A DNA stretch of 64,000 nt, from positions 22,448,404-22,512,403 of the forward strand of contig NC_079224.1 of NCBI RefSeq assembly GCF_029633865.1. The letters run 5' to 3'. Source of the stretch: Lampris incognitus. Lineage: Eukaryota > Chordata > Actinopteri > Lampriformes > Lampridae. The stretch's first letter is position 1; each line of letters opens with the position of its first letter. Below the pieces are notes generated by a model, which saw only the letters and a list, made by a program, of their open reading frames with translations, had not been told where the DNA came from and made no database searches. This document shows positions 26,558-38,212 of the stretch, in pieces. Position numbers and translations under genes: made by a program.

Positions 26558-26850
26558 GGGGGTGTCTGGGTGACGTAGCAGTCTATTTCGTTGCCTACAA
26601 ATGTGGGGATCGCCGGTTCAACTCCCCGTGTTATCTCTGGCTTGGTCGGGCATCCCTACAGACACAATTGGCCATGTCTGTGGGTGGGAAGCCGGATGTG
26701 GATATGTGTCCTGGTCGCTGCACTAGTGCCTCCTCTGATTGGTCAGGGCGCTTGTTCAGGGGGGAGGGGGAACTGGGGGAAATAATGTGATCCTCCCACG
26801 TGCTACATCCCCCTGGCGAAACTTCTCACTGTCAGGTGAAAAGAAGTGGC
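26558..26850 (+). mobile_element. SINE family A, 5' part of a split copy
   Basis: The tRNA-like head (GCCGGTTCAACTCCCCGTG) and body up to GTGAAAAGAAGTGGC match the copy at 30438. The rest of this SINE resumes at 29807, beyond an inserted LINE. Confidence 0.85.
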
Positions 26851-29806
26851 TTCTCATCAAATCTGAAGCATTATTGACCTGTCCAGTTAATGTCAGCACA
26901 GATGTAATTGCCACTCGCCACATTGGTCCCTCCAATGTGGCTGCATTTGGCCAGCAGCTGCCTGAAGTCTTGGCTCCTCTCACTGTGATAACTGACTCTG
27001 CTGAAAATGTAATTAGTGACTTAAATGTGGCCCTCCCTAGTCTCCTCAATTCAGTTGCACCTCTCAATACCAGAGCTAGGTGACTAAAGAGGCCTACACC
27101 CTGGTTTAATGATGATACACATGCTCTTAAGCGGACCTGCAGGAGACTAGAACATAAATGGTGAAAATCAAAATTGGAAGTTTTTTACCTATCGTGGCAT
27201 GAGTGTTAATTGAAATACAAGCGTGCTTTATCTGCTGCAAAAACAGCATATCTCTCTCACTTAACCAATATTAAAAAACATAACCCCAGATTTATCTTTA
27301 ACACTGTGTCTAAACTTACTAAAAAGCAGCCATCTATTAGCTGCTCACCATTCACAGCCCATGAATTTCTAGATTTTTTCTGCAATAAGGTCGATGAGAT
27401 CTTAAACAAAATTAGCTCAACTCCAGCTACTCCTGCAGATCCTGTTTTACCAAATTCATATCTATACAATGAGTCACTGACAGTCCCAGTTATTACAGCT
27501 TTTGAGACTATCTCTACTGATACTTTGACTAAGTTCATATCAGCCTCTAAACCAACTGTTTGCCTACTTGATCCCTTACCAGTAAAACTTTTTAAAGACC
27601 TCTGGCCTTTTCTTGGACCTACCATGCTAGACATTGTTAATTTATCACTTACTACTGGCACTGTTCCCAGCACTTTTAATACAGCTGTGGTTAAACCTCT
27701 ACTTAAAAAACTGCACCTCGATCCAGGGTCTCTTAATAACTATTGACCAGTCTCTAATCTTCCATTTTTTTCTAAAGTACTAGAGAGAGTTGTGTATCAA
27801 CAACTTTCGACCCATATAAAGAAAACCATCTATATGAACCTTTTCAGTCGGCTTTCAGGCCCTGTCACTCTACTGAAACTGCTCTGACCAGAGTGGTGAA
27901 CGATCTGTTACTAGCTATGGACTCTGATTCCACTTCTGTGCTTCTACTACTGGACCTCAGTTCAGCATTTGACACCACTGAACACTATATACTATTAGAT
28001 AGATTACATTGTAATTTAGGTGTCTCTGGCTTAGCTATCTCTTGGCTTAAGTCCTACTTATCTGAAAGAACACATTGTGTCTGATATAGTAATATTATAT
28101 CAAAATGTTCTGACGTTAAATATGGTGTGCCTCAGGGCTCAGTTCTTGGCCCTCTACTTTTCTCTCTTTACATTACACCTCTTGACCAAATTATACACAG
28201 TTATGGAATAAATTTTCATTGCTATGCTGATGATACTCAGCTGCATGTGCCTATAAGGGCTGATGATCATACTCAAATGACTAACTTAGAGGCCTGCTTC
28301 GCTACTGTGAAAAACTGGATGTCACTTAACTTTCTGCTTTTAAATTCGGATAAAACCGAGATGCTGGTCATTGGCCCTGCTACACACAGACACCAATTTG
28401 ATCAAGTAACGATAACAATCGACAACTGTGGGGTTTAACAAAGTGTAGCAGCCAAAAATATTGGTGTTACGTTTGATCCCAGCCTTTCCTTTGATAAGCA
28501 CATTAAAGAAATCACCAAGACTGCCTTTTTTCACTTACGTAACATAGCTAAAATTTGGTCTTTTCTCTCCATGGCTGACACAGAGACTCTAATACATGCA
28601 TTTGTTTCATCCAGACTTGATTACTGTAATGTTCTGTTTTCAGGTCTGCCACATTCTAGTACTAAAATTCTTCAGATGGTTCAGAATGCTGCTGCTAGAA
28701 TCCTAACTAAATCTAGGAAATTTGACCATATTACACCAATTCTTGCCTCCCTTCATTGGCTTCCTATCCATGTTAGATCAGATTACAAGGTGCTTCTGCT
28801 GACTTTTAAAATCCTAAATGGGCTTGCCCCATCTTACCTCTCTGATCTCCTTAAACTGTACATTCCATCTACAGCTCTTCGCCCTCAAAATACAGGGCTC
28901 CTGTGTATACCCAAAGTTAAAAAGAAGTCAGCTGGTGGCAGGCCCTTTTCCTATCAGGCTCCGCTCTTGTGGAATAACCTGCCTGCTGCCATCAGACAAT
29001 CAGAGTCTGTTGAGTCCTTTAAATCTAAACTTAAAACTCATCTTTTTGCCTCAGCTTACAATTAGTTACCTTTAAGTTGAGTGCTTCACAACCTGTACTG
29101 CATGAAGGGTTGGTTTTCTGTCTCAATGAATTTACCAACCACTGTTCTGGTGATGAGATTATAGCATATAGATTATGACTAATTGATGACTTAACTGATT
29201 ATGACTAATGACTATTGCAAACTGTTCTCTTCTCTCACATGCCTTTTCTCTCTCTCTGAGTGATGTCTTCTCCTTTCTCTTTTTCTGTGTGTGAATGGTG
29301 TCACGTGAGTCTCCCTTGTGTGAACGTACAGTCGGTTCTCCTCCCAGGTCTCCGTGGTGATGGTGATGGTGGTCGCCACTTGGACGCTGCTTGCCATTCC
29401 CCTCATCACATTTTATTTTTATAAATCCATATAATTTTTTTTCCGACATGATGGCGCTGGTTGCGTGGCTTGGGTCCTGGACTGTTCCGATGGCATCTGG
29501 ACATTGCTTGGCATCCTGGGCATCATATTCTTCATAAATTTTATGCCCATGATAATTCTATTATCCTCTTTCAATGTTGTATTCTGTAAATTGCATAAAC
29601 ACAACATATATTGCACGCTGTCCATCTTGGGAGAGAGATCCCTCCTCTATTGCTCTCCCTGAGGTTTCTTCCTATATTTTCTCCCTGTTAAAGGGTTGTT
29701 TTTTTTAAGGGCGTTGTTCCTTATCCGATGAGAGTGTCTAAGGACAGGACGTTGTGTTGTTGTTAAGCCCACTGAGGCAAATTTGTAATTTGTGATATTG
29801 GGATAT
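26851..29806 (+). mobile_element. L2-type LINE inserted in a SINE, 5'-truncated
   Basis: About 2.96 kb comprising the end of the endonuclease-RT linker, reverse transcriptase, the C-terminal part and the 3' untranslated end. The tail AAGCCCACTGAGGCAAATTT is also seen at 7650. The element starts abruptly within coding sequence, typical of 5' truncation. The SINE on its two sides lacks about 18-20 bases at the junction, so the insertion removed a little target DNA. Confidence 0.88.
26856..29065 (+). pseudogene. L2-type reverse transcriptase, decayed
   Basis: Successive segments read as one L2-like protein: the linker (TPWFNDDTHALKRTCRRLEH), an RT entry (PLLKKLHLDPGSLNNY then PVSNLPFFSKVLERV), the segment LLLDLSSAFDTTEH, the catalytic [10 protein letters not shown] near 28222, and the C-terminal thumb region (SRLDYCNVLFSGLP, ILASLHWLPI). 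It is broken by at least four in-frame stops plus small frameshifts. Two of the stops (near 27162 and 27744) are TGA at positions where arginine CGA is expected. It would have copied L2 RNA at the target site and probably also mobilised SINEs. The copy is dead. Confidence 0.88.
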
Positions 29807-29935
29807 TGGAAGAGGCATGTGATAGTCTGCAGCCCTCCCCGGCTCAGCAGAGGGGGTGGAGCAGTGACTGGGATGGCTCGGAAGAGTGGGGTAATTGGCC
29901 AAGTGCAATTGGGCAGAAAAGGTGGGGAAAAAAAA
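29807..29935 (+). mobile_element. SINE family A, 3' part of the split copy
   Basis: GAAGAGGCATGTGATAGTCT and the following bases to the A-rich tail continue the SINE begun at 26558. Flanking bases at the two far ends (AAAAAGCTTTC and AAAAATGCTTTC) look like one target duplication, tying the halves together. Confidence 0.82.
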
Positions 29936-30274
29936 TGCTTTCGCAGTGGAGCAGAGGGCGATAACCATCGGCGGACAAGACTTACTAGTGTTTGGTGCCC
30001 CCTGGCACTGGCCTATCATTATGACTACTGAGACCATCCCTGGGATGTGGCATTAAGGTTTGGCATCAACTAAGCCAATCAACTGCAAGTCAGATAAGTC
30101 AGATTTTAGGTTGGATTTGAGGGAAACTAGAGTCATGCTCTCCAAGATCAGCAGAGAAGAAGACAGGAAGGTACACAAGGCCTTATGGTCTGATAGATTA
30201 GCTGGAGCCAGCCCATGTGGTGTTTTACATATTCACATGTAAAAGCACTTTTAAAGCACTTTTCACAAGCACTT

Positions 30275-31060
30275 TTAAAATTGTTCTAGCATGGCTAGGG
30301 AGTCAGTGAGGGGAGACGAGGATGGATGTAATGTCTTCAAACGTTCTGGTTTCAGCTGAAATTCTATAGCAGCATTATTTTGCACCATCTGGAGGTCCCT
30401 GATGCTAGTTCGTGGCAGGCCCAAGAAAAGGACATTGTAGGGCATCCGGGTAACACAGCAGTCTATTCTGTTGCCTCCCAACATGAGTATCACCAGTTTG
30501 AATCCCTGTGTTACCTCTGGCTTGGTTGGGCATCCCTATAGACACAGTTGTCCATGTCGGCAGGTGGGAAGCCGGATGTGGGTATGTGTTCTGGCTGCTG
30601 CACTAGTGCCTCCTCTGGTCAGTCGGGGCGCCTGTTTGGGGGGGAGGGGGAACTGGCAGAATAGCGCGATCCTCCCATGCGCTACGTCCCCCTGGGGAAA
30701 CTCCTCACTGTCAGGTGAAAAGTGGCTGGCGACTCCACATGTATCAGAAGAGGCATGTGGTAGTCTGCAGCCCTCCCCGGATTGGCAGAGGGGGTGGAGC
30801 AGCGACCAGAATGGCTCGGAAGAATGAAGTAATTGACTGGATACAACTGGGGAGAAAAGGGGAAAAATTCCTCAAAAAAAAAAGAAAAGGACATTGCGAT
30901 AATCTAGTTTGGATGAAACAAACGCATGAATAAGGGTCTCAGCACGAGTTACCGAGGGGAAGAGTTGGGATTTTACCAATGATTCAAAGTTGGATGAAAA
31001 CAGTCTTAGGTATTTCTCTAATGCATAACTCAAAATAAACAGTTGAACTGAAAGCAGCAC
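30275..31060 (-). mobile_element. Reverse-strand LINE fragment, split by a SINE
   Basis: On the minus strand, 31060-30882 encodes the end of a LINE RT (TRAETLIHAFVSSKLDYRNV) and 30437-30275 continues with LGLPRTSIRDLQMVQNNAA. This is the same thumb region as in the L2 at 28571. A SINE sits exactly between the parts. It is decayed, with stops and frame changes. Confidence 0.7.
30438..30881 (+). mobile_element. SINE family A, full-length copy inside a LINE
   Basis: Complete head, body and A-rich tail, with a perfect 15-bp target duplication AAGAAAAGGACATTG at 30423-30437 and 30882-30896. It interrupts the LINE fragment on the other strand, so it is the younger insertion. Confidence 0.92.
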
Positions 31061-33558
31061 CCAAATTTTTAAGTGAGGAATTCTGAGACGTTATGTAGAC
31101 ATGGTAGAGGTACATTCAAAAAAAATGTTGAATGTATAGTAATGGAAATTGATTCCTTAACTGCGAATAACTTTACCAAGAGGTCATTTGATATCTTAAC
31201 TTTAAGTGGGGTAGATTTAGGTGACATTACAAGTGAGAAGAAGCATGTCATTAAACTTTTGAACTATTCAGTATCAAAAGAGGAAAGAAGTTCCTCATGA
31301 AAATGTGTATATGCCATTTCATACTGCATGTAAAATGCAAAGAGCATCAGAAATGAGTTCCTTTTCTTTGGTCCTGCAATGGGGATTCACAGCTGGCAAA
31401 CACAAACTTGTCAACTTTTTTCACTCCCAAATATTTTTGCCATCACTAAGGCCACCGCTCAAAAATACGCCCCACTTAACACAATGTATAATGCACCGAT
31501 TCACCTCATGCAAATCCATTTAACACAGATATTCGACTTGCTGTCTAAGTTGAGGTTGCGGGAACTGATTTGCAGTTTCACTATATACCTTTTTATGAAT
31601 TTCTAGGGTGCTTACACATTTCTAAGGTGCTTTTCAAGTGTGTTTCCCCTCTCGAGACTATGTCATGCTTCCCAAAATCTGCCGTGCATCCCCTGAACTT
31701 TTTCATTAAGTAGTATGACATTGTGTTGTTAGCAAACTCTCCTGTTTAGCGGTCTGTGTTTAGAATATATTCATTTTATTCAGTTGCACTGAACAACTAT
31801 GAATCATATTTGAACAATGTGCCTGCTTTGCAGCTCGGCTACTTCCTGCTCCACTCTGCATGCTCACATTCCACTCATTGAATGCTGCATTTACTGTGAC
31901 AGTCTATTTTAAGGACATTCCTGATTTAAAAATAGACCTATGTCCTGACCACAACTATTAGAGTCTTATCACAGACAGCAGCTAAACAGCTTCTAGATAG
32001 TGACTATCATTTTGGAAAGAGGACAGAAAAACTTCAAGAAGCTTCATTGCACAATAAATTGAATTGGCCGATTTAAACCTTCATACTTTATCCTACAGAA
32101 TGTGATTTGTTTATTGATTACAGTTGAGCTCGTAACTGTATCCTGTACACAAGAGTAAAGACTAATGTGCAGCTGCTTCTGTTTTATTTCATCTTTTAGA
32201 ATGGATCTGTTGCCATTGTATGCAGGATATTTGTTAGCAACTCCCCATTGAAAAACCATGACACTGCCTCCATCCACATGGGGATTCTCAACCAGGAGTT
32301 CCATAGCTGATGTTTCTGCAAATTATTTTTCCGCAAATCTTAGCTGGTGAGGTGCAATTATAAAAACACATTTCTTTTATCCTTTCCTGTAAATTTCTCT
32401 AACTTGCGCAGGAGATACAAGAACCACAAAAATAAACTTTTTGTATTATAACTTGCATGGTGAATTTTCATGGACATTTGCAAACTAAGCAGGATGAAAA
32501 TAGATGAGTATCTGTTTTTGAACTATTTTCTAGGTTAATAAAGTTATTTATGTTGTTCAAAGAGCCAAATGACCGACTAATCTCTTGCAACCTTATAGCT
32601 ATGATATCTCAAACAAGAGAATATGGCTAAAGGTATTAAGCTGATGACCAACAATCATGTGCAATGTGCAATGTATATATGTACAGCAGCATGTAAGTGT
32701 CTTTGAAGTGGCTATCTCTACAGAAATGTGAAGGTTGTCCTGCACATGCTATATATAATAGTTATTTCATAAACACTTACTTACAAAGTCATACCTTGAG
32801 TAATATAAATAAACTCTCAAGATATGATTTATTGATAGGGTGCTTGTAAAAGCAATCCATGCAACAACATCAAACCTGTCAACCAAGAGTCATTATTCAG
32901 AAGGGGCCCTGCCTTAAGAAAACTGCAGAAAAATGAGAAAGAAACAAGAACTTGTGTGTATATACAGATTAAACCCTCAAGCATATTAGGTCATGTTTGC
33001 CAGAATAGACACTTTGAAGCGAGCTGATTAAGTAAAAAAATGAATGCCAATAGTTAGATAAGCCTGACCAGACAGCCTGCTGATTCTCGGTATGCTATAT
33101 AATTCATTTAAGTGTGGCGAACACGAAGGGAGTGGCAATACATAGTAATGTGTTGTTTTATAATTACACCCACAACATGAGGCTTGATGCAATAAACACT
33201 CATGTGGATCTTTTACGTCACAAGCAGGCTTACATGTAAATGCAGGTTAAAGAAAGCAAGAGGCAAGGTAGGAGACGGATAGTATTTTCTCTCCTTAGGG
33301 GAATCTGTCGTCATCTCTGGTGTCTGTCTGACTCTGCTGTCACTTTTGACCCTGAACAACCGGCTGGGTCAATCAGAATTCAGGCGTCGAGATTGTATAG
33401 TTGGCTTTTGAAACATCACTGCACAAAGGAATTTCCCCCAAGAAATTACTTGTGCTGCCAGAAGAACAAAAACAGAAAACAATACGAGGAACATCAGTTG
33501 AGAAATACCTGAAAGGTGTTATGCAGACGACAGGCTTGGCGTGTATCTCATTCAAGTG
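31061..33558. other. Non-coding region upstream of the RGS2-like gene
   Basis: About 2.5 kb of AT-rich sequence in which I see no gene, transposon or tandem repeat. It is the longest apparently repeat-free stretch here. Confidence 0.55.
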
Positions 33559-35085
33559 ATGAGAATGGATCTGTTCTGTGAACGAAGTTCTGCGGCTCTT
33601 CAGGAGACCAAGGAAATGTGAGTACTTTGCATTCATAATGTACCACGGGTTGATTTCAGGTTAACATTTTTTGTAACTTGTTTGTTTTGTGTACGAGGGA
33701 GAATTATAATTTCTGGTGTTCTTGCTGTGATCCTCTCTCATAGAAAGTGGAAATCTAAACTACATAACTATATCCGCAGTCAGACGACAGTCAGTAGAGT
33801 CAAAAGGTAATATTTGCATTGGTTAATCTATTTACTATGTGGTTATTATGCAGTGTTACCTTTGTAACTTTCGAGGATTGTTAAAACAGACCTTTCTCTC
33901 CCTCCACCTAGCAGACAGTCAGCGACTGAAACAAAGGCACTCGGACAATCTCTTGAGACACTCCTTTCCCAGAAATGTAATTTCTGATTTGTTTTAAGCT
34001 TTACAAAACATGAGTGATTGTGTCTATTGGCTAAATTTGTAAAGCAATCCTATGTTCATATCATTTCTTCTGTGCAAGGTGGACGAGCAGCATTTCGAGC
34101 CTTTTTGAAGTCTGAGTTCTGCGAGGAGAACCTAGATTTCTGGCTCGCCTGTGAAGAGTTTAAAACCATCAAAAGAAGAGAGCAGCTAGCTAGGAAAGCG
34201 AAAAGCATTTATGAGGAGTTCATCAGGACTGAGTCTCCTCGACAGGTAAAAAAAGGAGTCATTGAGGAGGTGCCGAAAAAAACAAAAAAAAAGCTTTCAA
34301 TGTGCGCTGCAAAATATATTCTAGTTTGCACACTTGAAAAGTGGTGGAGATTTTTTTTTTCTTACACTTATTACCACTAAGCATGCAGCATTAATTTCCT
34401 GCAGTGGAGAGTTTACTACTACTATTACTACTATTACTTTAATGTAAAAAAAAAACCATCCTGCTAAATCAGCGCACTCTTTAAATCGGTGTATTTATAT
34501 GTTTACGATTGCACTCAATTGATAATGAAATTAAAAATAGAATCACTTAAAATCTCGACTGAATTGCTTGACTAATGTAGCTATACTCCAGATCTGATAG
34601 TGATGCAAGTCCTTGCACAAGTATACACCAGATAAATAGACATCATATTGTACCTATTGGCAACAGACAAGTTTAACTTATTGACAAGATATGTTACCAT
34701 TCTTTATACTTCTTTTCAGGTTAACTTGGATTTCTACACAAGATCAGACACAGCTCAGTACCTGGACTCGGGTAGCCCATCTTGTTTCAGTGCGGCACAG
34801 AAGAAAATATATAACCTGATGGAGAATGATGTCTTTCCACGCTTCATTCAGTCTGACTACTGCAAGAACCTGTTTGCCACCGCCTCCAGGCCGGAGAGCC
34901 TAGGGAAGCATCGCAAGGCCTTTAAGTCAAAGAACAATGTAATTCCAGGAAGTAACAGAGTCTCTTTTCCAGAAACAATTTCTGATGCCAAAGGCCCTGT
35001 GGAAGAGTGTTGCACTGACACAGGAACAGACATAGTGCAGACACTCTCCCTTGCCAAAGATGTGACTTTACAAGCTAGTGACTAA
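33559..35085 (+). CDS. rgs2: Divergent RGS2-like regulator of G-protein signalling
   Basis: An R4-type RGS protein of about 239 residues. Exons: 33559-33617, 33744-33806, 33912-33976, 34079-34245 (167 nt) and 34720-35085 with TAA; borders are GT/AG and phases agree. A second ATG at 33565 would remove two residues. The N-terminal [15 protein letters not shown] resembles the membrane-binding helix of RGS2 (human DWKTRLSYFLQNSST). [14 protein letters not shown] also fits RGS2, as does the location downstream of RGS13. Oddities: the G-alpha contact asparagine is tyrosine ([14 protein letters not shown]), the LEPT-type loop is altered, and a tail of roughly 65 residues follows the box, far longer than in mammalian RGS2. 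The other contacts ([13 protein letters not shown]) remain. It could be a lineage-specific paralogue. Confidence 0.65.
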
Positions 35086-36130
35086 AATATTGTAGAAGAC
35101 TGTAGGGATGCGCCAGTCCCTGCTATGGACAGGAAATTACACGTGCGATATCTGAGGCAAAATAAATGCCAGCCATGAACTAGACTTCATGGTTTGTAAT
35201 TGTGTGGCACTAATGACTGAAACAGCCTTTGTGTTCATCTGATCTTGAATGTAAACATGTATGTGGACAACGTCAAGAACAAATTCACACTATTGCAGGG
35301 AGACTGTTACCTCACTTCCAAATTTGCATAATGACAATGTCCTGGAAAATGGCTTGTTGGTGGCACGGATACATCATAAACACTGCAGCATTTTAGTGTC
35401 TGTATGTAGGCCCACTTTAATTATTTCCACACACCAAGAAGAACACAAACAAACAAGATGCAAAAAAAAAATACAGCCAAAACTCCATTGCTGTCTAGGT
35501 CTCGTGAACCTATCACAAAACTTAACCTGTTTTAAGTTACATAATGTGCTACAGCCACTCAACGGTGTTTCAGTTTTTAGAGTAAATTCAATCTTGTGAA
35601 AATATTCTCATTCTTTGTTAAGTGAGCTGCTAAGTGAGCAACAGTTTTGTGTGTATGATGTAAATATATCCAATATGAACGCTGCTGCTATATTTACTAG
35701 ATGTATTAAGATGATGAGGCACAAAAGGTCAGTTCCCTCACAGTGAGGGAACTGAACTTGAACGTAGCACACGTTTCTGATTTGCATCAACATTTCTGTT
35801 TTCACGGGACACTCTTGGGTTGACAGTATCACAGAGACGATGTAAAACTGCAGCCCGTGGCTTTTCTTTCAGTACGCCAACTCCATGCTATGCCAGCGTT
35901 TTAGCCAACTAAATTACATAAATGAATAGATAAATAAGCTTCAAAATGCATTTTAGACTCATGTCTAACTGCACTGACAATCCCAGAATAACACTGTTTT
36001 AGAGTGATAAAATGTCCCTGGAAGAAACTAGAAGAATGCACTTAGTAGAGTGCAGATCCCCGCCAGACATATCTCCCCTTCTCGGGTGCTCAGACAAATC
36101 AGCTGAGGAGTTAGCACTCAATTGTGGTAT
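35086..36130 (+). other. 3' flank of the RGS2-like gene
   Basis: AATAAA at 35161-35166, 76 bases after the stop, is a good polyadenylation signal. Nothing else recognised. Confidence 0.5.
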
Positions 36131-36135
36131 AAAAC

Positions 36136-36920
36136 AGGTTTTTCAAAGGTTTTGAATCCCCACAACCATGAGAGGTTCTTGATCATGCAGCCATAACTGT
36201 GCACAAAAGTTATTTGGCGGACAGGCCCAGTAGTATGTGAGATTAGCAGTGGAGAGATACACGCACACATGGATTTTTGCACAGCGCTGAAGTCGATTGA
36301 ACGGGTAACATGGAAAAAAGTGTTTAATATGCATTTATGTGTGCTCAATAATCCCAAGGTAAGGAAATCACAGAAAGTTGAATTAGTTCATCTGAACTCA
36401 ATAAACGTTGTGTCCAGATGAACTGATTAACATTTCTGTGATTTTTAATATGCAATGCTCAAGCTAAAAAAAACGTTTTGCCTGTCAGTCTGTGGATGTG
36501 CAGCCTCTTAGGCGGACCCTCACACGAATGCAACCAAGTCTAATATGAATTTGCATTTTCCAAAAAGAAAAGGTTTGCTACGCAACCATTTTGGTCTAAT
36601 CCTAACCCTGGGAAAAGAAAGAAAGAAATTATTATTTTTATTTCATCCAGTGTCCCTACAGTTGTACTTTGATGTGAGTCGCGCATGCGCACGGTTGACT
36701 TGGCTCGGCCCGCGACAGCGAGCTCCGTTGGTCGAGTGAGGTAGAGTGAATGAGGAGGAGGAGTGGCAATCGCGAGAACAAACGTTTTTCGAAGGGTTTG
36801 AATCACTGCAACCACGAGAGGTTCCTCATCATAGTCATAACGGTGCATGTTTTTTTTTAAACTGATATGACCAGTAGTTTGGGAGATTAGCCGCCGACAG
36901 ACACACACGGGCGCGCGAAC
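36136..36920. repeat. Pair of diverged direct repeats, about 140 bp each
   Basis: The segments 36136-36275 and 36783-36920 share blocks GTTTTTC-AAGG-TTTGAATC, CAACCA-GAGAGGTTC, CATAAC-GTGCA and CCAGTAGT-TG-GAGATTAGC in the same order and spacing. They may be ends or copies of one dispersed repeat, or a local duplication. No open reading frame there is convincing. Confidence 0.6.
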
Positions 36921-37352
36921 AGACGCACAATCCCCCGCCTGGGTAATAATAAAACAACATTACAAATAGAAAGGCAATTTGGTACTACAACTTCAACTCA
37001 TGGTTGGCTCTGAGGTCCCATTTTACTAATTGAACAGCAACGTCCTCTGGTGGTAGGAAAAGGAAAACAGCAATTTAGGTATGACCTGTGTTTTGACCTT
37101 ATCGTCTTCTATATACAAAGGATGTGGGTAGGGCATGAAAAGTGACTACGCAAGGGATTGTTTTCGAGCATTTCTTTGCTCCTGCAGAAGACAAATGACC
37201 CTTCTATATGTAACGGGGGCAGTCCTATGCTGTTCTATGCTGGTCAGCCTGCTGCATGCCCGTCACTCTCATCAGTAGCTCTGCGTTGTGTTCTAGTTGT
37301 GTGGGGCCCCAGGTGTTGTGGGGGGGCCCTCAGTCTCTCATCATCATCATCA
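36921..37352. other. Non-coding region
   Basis: No gene recognised. A short TCA repeat abuts the LTR at 37338-37352. Confidence 0.5.
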
Positions 37353-37910
37353 TGATCAAGGAAGGAGCGGGGACACACAGGACTCTATTTGGCCCACCTT
37401 GCCATTTATTTTGGATTCAAACCCTTCGACAACCGTCCAGTCCTCCAGCGGGAGCGGTGTTTCTTACGGACGTGGGGGTCGAAGTTCAACCACTGCCCGT
37501 GTGCGTTGGAAGGAGAAACCGTCCACGGGACTCCGATGTAAGAAAAGATAAACAAGTATTTTATCCCACAGCTTGCAGTATCTTCTTACAGGGATACTCA
37601 AGGTTACGTTCTCCTCAACCAGCAAAACTGTCCCACGGTAAGAAACACGTGTGGCTCGGCTCGATTGCTGCTTGAGACTCCTCCCACAAAACAAAAATGG
37701 CCTCTCCCGCGTTCCGTCTTCCGTGTACCCATAAGACCTCTCTCTTAAAGCGACAGTACACGTATATGACGGTCGTTGTAAAACACATAAAAGTAAATAA
37801 TGACATAAAATAAAATGTGGTAAACACAAATAACAGCACACAGACAGGATTTGGTGATATTTCATACTCAAACAAAATAAAATAAAAACATTAATTTTAA
37901 CCTGGTTACA
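37353..37910 (-). repeat. 3' LTR of the 37-42 kb Gypsy element
   Basis: 558 bp; on the minus strand it opens TGTAACCAGG and ends CCTTGATCA. Aligned by eye with 41209-41775 it is about 99% identical. Confidence 0.9.
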
Positions 37911-38212
37911 TTCACCCCTCCTGAAATTCACCAACATCCTGACAGCAGGATAAAAAGAGAAAGAGGAAAGGAAAAGCCCATCACTGACTACTGGCACAAG
38001 TGAAAAGAAGGACCTAGTCCTCCAGTCAACTTAGGAGCTACCTCGGTTACGAGGTCCAGAAAATAATGAGGTTGATCAAGTCTCAGAATTCCCTTAGATC
38101 AATGTGACGCCTGATACGCCACACCATGCACTTGGCCCAAAACAACCCTGTCTGATAGACACCTAATAACTCACATTAAACTAGTTTGAATGACTCCAAC
38201 CTCCATCAAAGT

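Noticed and set aside
27257-27673. A 138-residue open frame on the minus strand
   Set aside because: It is antisense to the L2 reverse transcriptase and has no recognisable domain.
36118-36908. Two minus-strand open frames with similar ends (HTTGPVRQ and QTTGHISL)
   Set aside because: The likeness follows from the DNA repeat pair; the frames hold stops at different points and show no domain.
37464-37997. A 177-residue open frame and its near-copy at 41320-41814
   Set aside because: Both lie in the two LTRs of the same Gypsy element and repeat because the LTRs do; there is no domain or family match.
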